Positions 57,232 through 64,000 of a stretch of DNA of 64,000 nucleotides are shown piece after piece (position 1 is the stretch's first letter; every line of letters starts with the position of its first letter). The DNA comes from Margaritispora aquatica. Lineage: Eukaryota > Ascomycota > Leotiomycetes > Helotiales > Discinellaceae. A model generated the notes under the pieces. It made no database searches, was not told where the DNA came from, and saw nothing but the letters and a program-made list of their open reading frames with translations. The translations under genes and the position numbers were made by a program. The stretch covers positions 1,954,735 through 2,018,734 of the forward strand of contig VJWN01000005.1 in NCBI GenBank assembly GCA_007644065.1. The letters are read 5' to 3'.

Positions 57232-58909
57232 TCAAATCAAAATATCCAGAAGCACAGATTCGTACATCAGGGTCGCATAGTGCCGTGATGTGCTGCTCTC
57301 CTCGTCGCCTTCTATTCCCGATAAGTAACCGGTCGTTGCTTCCCAGAGAGACTCTGCTTGGCTGGTACCAAGTCTCACGTTACCAGAACCGCCTTTGCAC
57401 CACCGGTACCATTTCAACTTCTGCAAAGCATCTTCTAAACTGTGCCAGTCAGCATCAAGATCTCGCTCGACCATTGTTTGTTCGAGCAAGTCATGAATAT
57501 CAATAAGCAGCTCAAAATCCCAAGCGTACTTGTGGTTCCGGAAAGCCGTAAGGGGCTTCAAAGTGTCGTTCGGTGGCGATAATGAGAGTATTGGGAACTG
57601 GAGATGTGGAGCTTGGAGACATGAATGATGGGGATGTGCTAGGTTTGAATTGGAGCAGTGCAACGATGATGAATATGCTGGCATAGAGGATGAAGAGAAT
57701 TGTTGCAGCGGAGAGACAATGCCCTGTCCTCGGATCCGCATTTACAGCCAGCTACCACCAAAGGCCACATCATTATGTTTCTAATCATATTGCCACTGAC
57801 AGTCGCTTGTTGTATCAGGCCTTGGACATTGAAAAGAATCTCCTGAACGTAAGTCGAGGTTACACGCTGTCTGTCATTTCGAATTGGCTGATTATAGTTA
57901 GAGTGAAATCCTCTACCCCTCCAATGATAGATCAATGCTGCTCGTCGCACGGTTTCACAGGCGATTGCCAGAGAGCGATTGATAGATGAAGACAAGTTGG
58001 CCACCACAGGCGACTCCCAATTCATCAGTAGCTGCTCCACCCGAGAAAATGCTTGTATGTCAACAGTGTTACTTGCTACACAACACTGTGTGTGTTCAGT
58101 GAGCGTTGCAAGTAGAGAAATCAGACTCTCTGGGTACCCAATTCCAATCTCAAAGGAAGAGAGTATGTGTATGAACTTGGAAGGGTTTTTAGCGTTGGAG
58201 ATATATGCTTCACCCATCTGAGCCAAGCTCCATGAGAGGCTCTCTTCCGGCCAACCGACAGCGCGGATATATCCATCTGAAGTACAGCATGACAAAACGG
58301 CCCAGCTTTTCTCCACTAAGTGCGCTCATATTTGCAGATTCGATGACAGTGATCATTCCTTCGATATCGTGCGTCCAATGCTGACTTGATTCCGAGAAGC
58401 CGAAAATGGACAGGAGTAGAGCAGATGCTAGCACTGCCTGGACTCTACCAACGTCCTGCATCTGAGTCGCCACGAGCACTGCCATCTTTGATTGCAGTTG
58501 GGATAAGGCGCTTTGATAGCTATCCAAAGCATTGATGCCGGTAGTTGTCAAATGGGCTGTTGGGGCCGGAACAGGATGAGTATCGTCCATCATCATTTGT
58601 TCCATATCTGTATCAAGGGGTACAAAGTTTCTGTTCTCGACACGATATCGGGCAGTCAGAGCCAGGAGTCCTTTGAGGACTGATTGGCGATGGCTTGCAA
58701 CAGGAAGCAGTTCATCCAGGATAGGTATACCACAACCTGGAATGCAAACGAGTGAGGTACGACCAGGACGGATTACTAACAAGCGATTAGCTGACCTGAG
58801 TCTATGCAATTTCGTTGTCTCATCTATCAAGAGACTTACGATGCCTTAGCTTTTGGTTATCTTCTCCTTGGAGGGACAAGCCCCAACGCTCAACGGAGGG
58901 AATATTCAT
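57232..58909 (-). CDS. Regulator with fungal transcription factor domain, frame breaks
   Basis: The N-terminus MNIPSVERWGLSLQGE (from 58909) is joined by a 64-bp intron (donor GTAAGT, acceptor TTAG) to SVLKGLLALTARY and ALDSYQSALSQLQSKM, typical of the Fungal_trans_2 regulatory domain. The frame is lost near 58,250 at an ATATAT run: YFRWIY is followed, one base shifted, by IRAVGWPEESLSW and GIGYPESLISLLATL, then NIMMWPLVVAGCKCGSEDRA. A C-terminal piece (AWDFELLIDIHDLL, about 57.5 kb) is in a third frame. I found no intron that repairs these joins, so the gene may be damaged or the sequence has indels. No Zn2Cys6 cluster is present, so DNA binding is doubtful. It stands in the catabolic cluster and could have been its regulator. 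Confidence 0.55.
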
Positions 58910-59189
58910 ATTCGCATTCGCAGTCTGATGATGAGCTATGCTAGAATTGGTTCACTGATGAATCTACATGTCTGACCAGATCACAGGACGTAGAACTAGT
59001 TATCCTGCGTGAAGATTTTAGATTTGTTGATAACGGATTTTGAAGTGCGTTCCGGTCTTCACTAGCCTGAGTCGAACGTAGTTGCTGCCTGAGACATGAC
59101 GACCTACACAACTTTGAAACCAGACTATTTATTATTCAAATTCTCTGATATGAACTAAGTCGTTAACAGATATTCTATATTCTGGTTAT

Positions 59190-60756
59190 CTACAAAAATG
59201 CAGGCTGAAACTCGACAACAAAGTCGTCTATGGCCCTCAAAGCCCGGTCCACATGTTCTATCGTGTGCATCATGTTGATAGAGAAGAAACCACGTTTCCC
59301 AATGTACAGTCCTCTTTCAACCAGGTAAAAGAAGAATATTTCTAGCAAATCCTCACATTGCGTACCCACCATGTGCAAGCCAACCAAACTGGCGAATCCT
59401 GTAGAGAAGAACTTGTCTTCAATACCGTTCCGTCGAGAGATCTCATTGATTCCATTGCGTAGTCTATCACCAACTTGAGCCATTCTATCGAATACTTCAG
59501 GTGTTAGAATATGCATTCCAGCAATCCCCGCAGACATAGTAAAGGTGTTGTTGTTAAATGTGCCAGAATGTGCGAGTTTGCGCTCTTTCGAGCCAGGTTT
59601 CGCCAGCCCGAATCTGTCCATAATATCCCTACGTCCACCAAACGCCCCAAAGGCAAACCCTCCACCGAGGTATTTACCCAGGGTAGTCATATCAGGGGTT
59701 ATGTTATGATAGCCTTGCATCCCGTAGAAATTTAACCGGGACGTCATCACCTCATCGAAGATCAGGAGTGCTCCGACCTTGCTGGACTGAGTCCGCAAGT
59801 ACTGTAGAAATTCTGCTTTGCCAGGGATACAACCACCCGCACCAAGCACAGGTTCCACCAGAACAGCTGCGATTTCATTGTTAAGCAATTTCGCTGTCGC
59901 TTCAATGTCGTTGTATGGCGCAATAACAAATTGATGCGGGACGTTTGTTGGGGTTTCAGCATCTGCGTGGATACTGATAAGTCCTCCATGGTAACCATTA
60001 TCAAAAACTAAAATCTATCTTCATTAGCCATTTTCCATGCGAGATGTAGTCTGGTCTGTGCAATACCTTTCTCCGTTTTGTGTGGACTTGAGCAGTTGCG
60101 ATAGCCATCAAATTTGCTTCTGTTCCTGAATTACAAAATCGTACCAATTCAATACTCGGAAATCGATTCTGGATCAAATGTGCAAACGTGGTTTCTTTTT
60201 CAGTTAGGCCACCGAGATTTGTTCCAGAGCTTAGTGCCTCCAGTACGGCGGTTCTCAGCTGAGGATTACTATGACCGTATATCCCGGCCGAATACTCAGA
60301 GACAAAGTCCAAATATTCTGTGCCATCAACTGAGGTGACGAAGCAGTCCCGACCGGACTCCAGAATTAGGGGAAATGGGCGATATGCGAGGACTGATCTA
60401 GTGTTGCCTCCAGGCAGTGCCGTCTCAGCCCTGCTGTATGCTTCCCATGATTTGACGTTGGTGGAGACATATTTTTCCAAAACCTTTTGAAGTTGAATTT
60501 TGACTTCCGCTTCAGATTTACTCGCATCCTTCCGCTTAGGTTCCGTTGACAATGCGTCGATATCTGTCTCAGAAGTTTTTTCCATTCCCTGCCCGGAATC
60601 AGAAGCAGCATCTGTAGGAATTTGATGCTGCCCATCTGTACTTTTCATGCCTGTTGTATTCATCTCATTCGTTTGATCTTCAGATGTTAGAGGTGCGAAT
60701 GTTGTCTGATTTCTTCTACACAAAAGACCTCTCTTGAGTATTCGACTTTTGAACAC
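59190..60756 (-). CDS. Class III aminotransferase, GSA-aminomutase-like
   Basis: Two exons, 60756-60067 and 60014-59190, separated by a 52-bp intron, give 504 residues. The start MFKSRILKRGLLCRRN is basic and amphipathic, as in mitochondrial presequences, followed by a polar region to about residue 80. The fold begins at YSRAETALPGGNTRSVL. SAGIYGHSNPQL, VRFCNSGTEANLMA, VLVEPVLGAGG, LIFDEVMTSR (Asp about 317, PLP N1) and TTLGKYLGGGFAFGAFGG (PLP Lys about 344) match glutamate-1-semialdehyde aminomutase-like class III aminotransferases. Ascomycetes have no tetrapyrrole need for GSA aminomutase, so an omega- or beta-amino acid transaminase role is likely. In this cluster it could use the product of the amine oxidase/aldehyde dehydrogenase steps. 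A CCGACGG site is 53 bp upstream. Confidence 0.9.
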
Positions 60757-60808
60757 CGCGAACGCCTAACAGTAGTTTCTATTTCTAAAGTGGCATGGCA
60801 TTAACACA

Positions 60809-60815
60809 CCGACGG
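60809..60815. promoter_or_regulatory. CCG-N-CGG site upstream of aminotransferase
   Basis: CCGACGG, the reverse complement of the CCGTCGG sites in this cluster, 53 bp before the aminotransferase ATG at 60756. Confidence 0.4.
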
Positions 60816-61594
60816 CGGCTTTTGGTGGCTGGTCTCGTGATTAATGAATGAATCGTATTTGCTGGGCGACAAAGGTGGATCTTGTCGGGTGCCCTGTGAC
60901 GAGAAATTCGTAGTCACGTAGAGTACAGCACGTAAGCCCTGAGGGTGTCAGGAAAGGTTCAGTAAGTGTCGATACCTGCAGCTCTGCAGCGTCTTCCTCA
61001 TACACTAAGGTAATCTACAATCCTGACTGTTATTCCTCCAAGCGTTACTATTAACTATAGTGTTTACATAAATAGAAACTAAGAGAAAGAGATGTCAATC
61101 ACGGGAGTGTAATTCACTAGAAGATGTACACAGAAGCTAGATTCAATCGACGCTTTCTATCTTTTGCGTTCGCTACTTACTCCGTCGCACCACACCATAA
61201 TAGCTCATTTGAATAGTAATAAGGAGAACTTGTGCATCATAGCAAAGGAATCTTGTCACAACTCAGTGCCTCAGTTGCATACATACGATTAAATTTGCTT
61301 GGTCGCGCACTTACAATAGGTACTGTAGGCTGACGATGTGCCACGTCCAACTTCCTAGCGCTGGCAACGATATTCCCAACCTAGAAACTATGCTACCTGA
61401 TGCTCCAATATATCAACATCTAAAGGTGTCCAGTAACATGAGATACGACTTTGGTATATATAACTTTTACAATCATTAGAAATTTCAACTAGGAACATAA
61501 TACTCCGCTATCAGAAAATTAACTGCAAATTCATGTTAGGCGCCTCAGGCGATCTAGATTGCTCGCTAGTTAGCTAAGTGGTCAATAAAAAGCA

Positions 61595-61601
61595 CCGTCG
61601 G
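61595..61601. promoter_or_regulatory. CCG-N-CGG site upstream of cupin-like gene
   Basis: CCGTCGG, 250 bp before the cupin-like ATG at 61851; same spacing as the sites of the permease, oxidoreductase 1 and aldehyde dehydrogenase. Confidence 0.45.
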
Positions 61602-61850
61602 GACATTCTTAGTCACAAGATCAGACACAACTCTCCCAACCAGTGGCGCAACAATGATTGGGAGAATCGGTTTCCAGGTCGCGTTCGTACAGTAGGCCTT
61701 TATGGTCGAATAGAAATTTGTACTTGGCTTGTACATATATACGAATTGATTAATTCAGTGTGCACCTACTTCTGTCATCCTACTGTAGCTTTTATACTCC
61801 GAGTATCTCTGAACATCGTCCACATCTCACTCTTGTCTGCTTATCCTGTG

Positions 61851-62340
61851 ATGTCTATTCAAGTCCGACCAGTTGTCCCAAGCAACACATTAGCGCTCTG
61901 TAATGAGCATCATGACAAGCAACATTGGGTGAGAACCCATGTTGCAAGGTACGATCCTTCAAGTCCCATTCTAAATGGATACTAAATTCAGATCTAGAAA
62001 GGCTAAACCTGCTCTTCCTATACAAGCAGGCATCTGGAAGCACGATGATATCTCTTCCGGATCAGAGGTTCTGGTGTCAGGAGCTGACGAGTTCAAGTAT
62101 ATCATTCAAGGTAATACAGACTAAATTGAAAGAGTTTTACGAGGCTACTAATATTTTAAATCAGGTTCAATAACTCTAAAAGATGTTAAAACTGGAATCG
62201 AGCACACCGCTGAGACTGGATCAATGTTGTGGATCGAGGAAGGTTCCCAAGCAATCATTATCAAATCCGAGAATTTGGTAGCCGTGTATATTGAAATACG
62301 GGATGAACCCGAGGGAGTGGAAGTTTCTAGGCCTTCATAG
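61851..62340 (+). CDS. Small cupin-like (EutQ-type) protein
   Basis: Exons 61851-61928, 62002-62110 and 62165-62340 give 120 residues. The central part (IWKHDDISSG, EFKYIIQGSITLKD) and the later TGSMLWIEEGSQAIIIKS have the spacing of a cupin barrel: a first motif, a YxxxG turn, and a TG...W/P second motif. They resemble small cupins near EutQ. The first intron's acceptor is not certain (AAAG at 62001; a CAG 9 bases earlier breaks the frame), so the first 26 residues could be wrong. Cupins in catabolic clusters often act as small metal-dependent isomerases, lyases or ligand sensors, but no metal ligands can be assigned safely here. The upstream CCGTCGG site groups it with the cluster. It lies next to RIP-degraded DNA. 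Confidence 0.55.
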
Positions 62341-62880
62341 ATGTACCGGGCATTGATAGATGTACCATCGATAGCGTCATAGTATTTGTTTGCGGAAGCT
62401 TGACAGTGAGAGTTACGTTACGATCTCCTCAGTGCTGGAGTGGCACCGTCTCAGTCGCAACCCAAGTGTATCGTAAGCATAAAATTATGCATCAAAGTAG
62501 AATGGTAAATACACAAGTAGTCTGTTGCGAAAATGAATGTATAAAGGTTAAAAGTATTTCTAATAGCCGAGCTGATCTTGATCTACGGACTATGTAATAA
62601 CCTACCCATCATCGTGTATAGCTCTTACTATAATATCATATAGGATTGACCTCAAGAGCAAGATCAATAGTACGTACTGTTAACGTCTTTAACGGTGTTA
62701 TTCTAGGAGATTTTCTACTGCAGAAAATTGTATTAGCTAAAGTATATAGATCGCCTATCCATTGTAACCCGTACAACCTAATAACCTATTAGTATTGAGG
62801 TATTCTTATCAAGTATTAAAATCAAAATTTAATTCATTTATTAGTTTCAATAAGCTTTTATATTAAAATAGTTATATTTA
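62341..62880. other. Intergenic, transition to AT-rich DNA
   Basis: No gene. CpA and TpG dinucleotides become rarer towards the right end. Confidence 0.5.
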
Positions 62881-64000
62881 GCTTTAAAGTTTATATACTA
62901 TATTCTTTTATTTTTTATTATAGTTAGTATAAGACTACTATAATATAGTTATTTTAGAAACTCTAGTATTCTAGAGCTATACGGCTATTAGGCCTAATCG
63001 GGAATAGTACCGAAACCGAAGAAAACCGATAGAATCTAACTCGGAGTTTTTAATCCTCCGACTCGAACTCCGAAGTAGGTCTAACCCTACTATATTATAA
63101 ATACTCGGTATAATTAATAATACTAATTAATAATACTAATTAATAATACTAATTAATAATACTAATTAATAATAATCGGATAGATTAGTTATATCTATTA
63201 CTACCTTAGGTACTTAGTATAGTTCTATATAGCTAAAGAGAATAACTCTTTAGTTTATTAAGTTTAATTTAAATTCGTTTATTTTTATATCTACCTTACT
63301 TTAAACTTTTATATCTAGCTTACCCTAGACTTTTATTTCTAATTAGGTTATTCCCTGACCTACGGTTTTTCTCTACTATTAGGGATCGAGTTACGTAGTG
63401 GCTTAGTTTCTGGCCTATATAGAGTTATTGTGAGGTTCGCTTGGCAGGGTAGCAAGAATTAGTGTTATAGGAATTATAATCTTATTAAAACTTCTCTCTA
63501 CTTCTACTAAGTTACTTCTAACTCCTATTTATATACGAGAAGCGGGGTAACTAGACACTAGTTAGAGATATAACCGATAGGTCTATAATTCTCTTATTAC
63601 TTAACGTCTCTATTATACCTATATTATATAACCTATACTACTTATATACTATTCTTAATATTATCTCCTCTCTAGGCTCGTACCTTTACAAGTCGATAAT
63701 AGTAATATTCTTATTAATAGTAATACTATAATAGTAACGTTAACTATCTTTTTTTACTCTTTTTTATATACGAATAATATCTTAGATATAATATTAACTC
63801 TTTACTATTATAGGTCTTTTAAGTAAAATTACTATAATAGTATATAAACTCTCTTTTATAACTTGAATAACTTATTATTATAAGTTTTATATTAAAGTTA
63901 TTATAATAGTAAGTTAGCTAAAGTAGTATATAAGTAACTTCTTGTACTTAAATTAACCTAATCTTCTATTATATCGACTACTAATTCTACTACTACTACT
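62881..64000. repeat. AT-rich, RIP-like degraded repeat DNA
   Basis: Very AT-rich and rich in TA dinucleotides. From 62881 to 63353 I find no CA or TG dinucleotide at all, and only scattered ones after that (mainly 63,354-63,472). Loss of CpA/TpG with gain of TpA is what RIP does to duplicated sequence. The source element cannot be recognised. No open frame survives. It continues to the window edge. Confidence 0.75.
63111..63174. repeat. Tandem repeat, 13-bp unit
   Basis: Four full copies of TAATTAATAATAC plus a partial fifth, head to tail, within the AT-rich region. Confidence 0.85.

Larger units (their letters stand above)
60757..61850. other. Intergenic region with two CCG-N-CGG sites
   Basis: Divergent stretch between the aminotransferase and the cupin-like gene. 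The only features are the two motif copies listed separately. No gene or RNA is seen. Confidence 0.55.

Noticed and set aside
61578..61850. In-frame extension upstream of the cupin-like gene
   Set aside because: The frame is open but contains the CCGTCGG promoter site and a weak start; the ATG at 61851 begins the conserved part.
62881..64000. Possible transposon or centromere-like DNA at the right edge
   Set aside because: RIP-like erosion is evident, but no terminal repeats, target duplications or enzyme motifs remain to name an element.

Overview
The window comes from a filamentous ascomycete (Pezizomycotina). Its genes carry many short introns (about 45-100 bp, GT..AG with CTAAC/CTGAC-like branch sites). 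Its families are HET-domain and ankyrin proteins, Zn2Cys6 regulators, LaeA-like methyltransferases, cytochrome P450 and fungal DAO-type flavoenzymes. The right end is AT-rich DNA with almost no CpA/TpG, the footprint of repeat-induced point mutation (RIP). A helotialean (Leotiomycetes) origin is a guess. The exon models below were joined by hand; lengths and phases sum to whole codons for every gene called CDS except the regulator at 57.2-58.9 kb.

Layout. 0-11 kb: a small conserved protein, an intact HET-domain gene, a damaged coiled-coil/Cys-rich gene, an initiator tRNA-Met and a single-pass membrane protein. 12-28 kb: a block of tailoring-type enzymes: flavin monooxygenase, LaeA-like methyltransferase, O-methyltransferase, a large unknown protein, cytochrome P450 and a second LaeA-like methyltransferase. 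No polyketide, peptide or terpene backbone gene is present. 29-42 kb: a mixed region with decayed genes (a fungal N-terminal-domain protein, a coiled-coil protein and a NeuC-like UDP-GlcNAc 2-epimerase), an intact Zn2Cys6 regulator and an intact ankyrin protein. 44-45 kb: mitochondrial-type NADH-cytochrome b5 reductase.

46-62.3 kb looks like a catabolic gene cluster for an amine, amino acid or amide: a GABA/choline-type permease, a frameshifted amidase, two FAD-dependent (DAO) oxidoreductases, an aldehyde dehydrogenase, a regulator with a fungal transcription factor domain, a class III (GSA-like) aminotransferase and a small cupin-like protein. The logical order would be import, amide cleavage, flavin-dependent amine oxidation, aldehyde oxidation and transamination, but the substrate is unknown. 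A CCG-N-CGG motif occurs in each promoter region of this cluster, mostly 209-250 bp before the start codon. This suggests a shared Zn2Cys6 regulator.

The window is rich in broken genes: at least six show in-frame stops or frame shifts. Some stops fit C-to-T changes at CpA, others are indels at homopolymers that could also be sequence errors.
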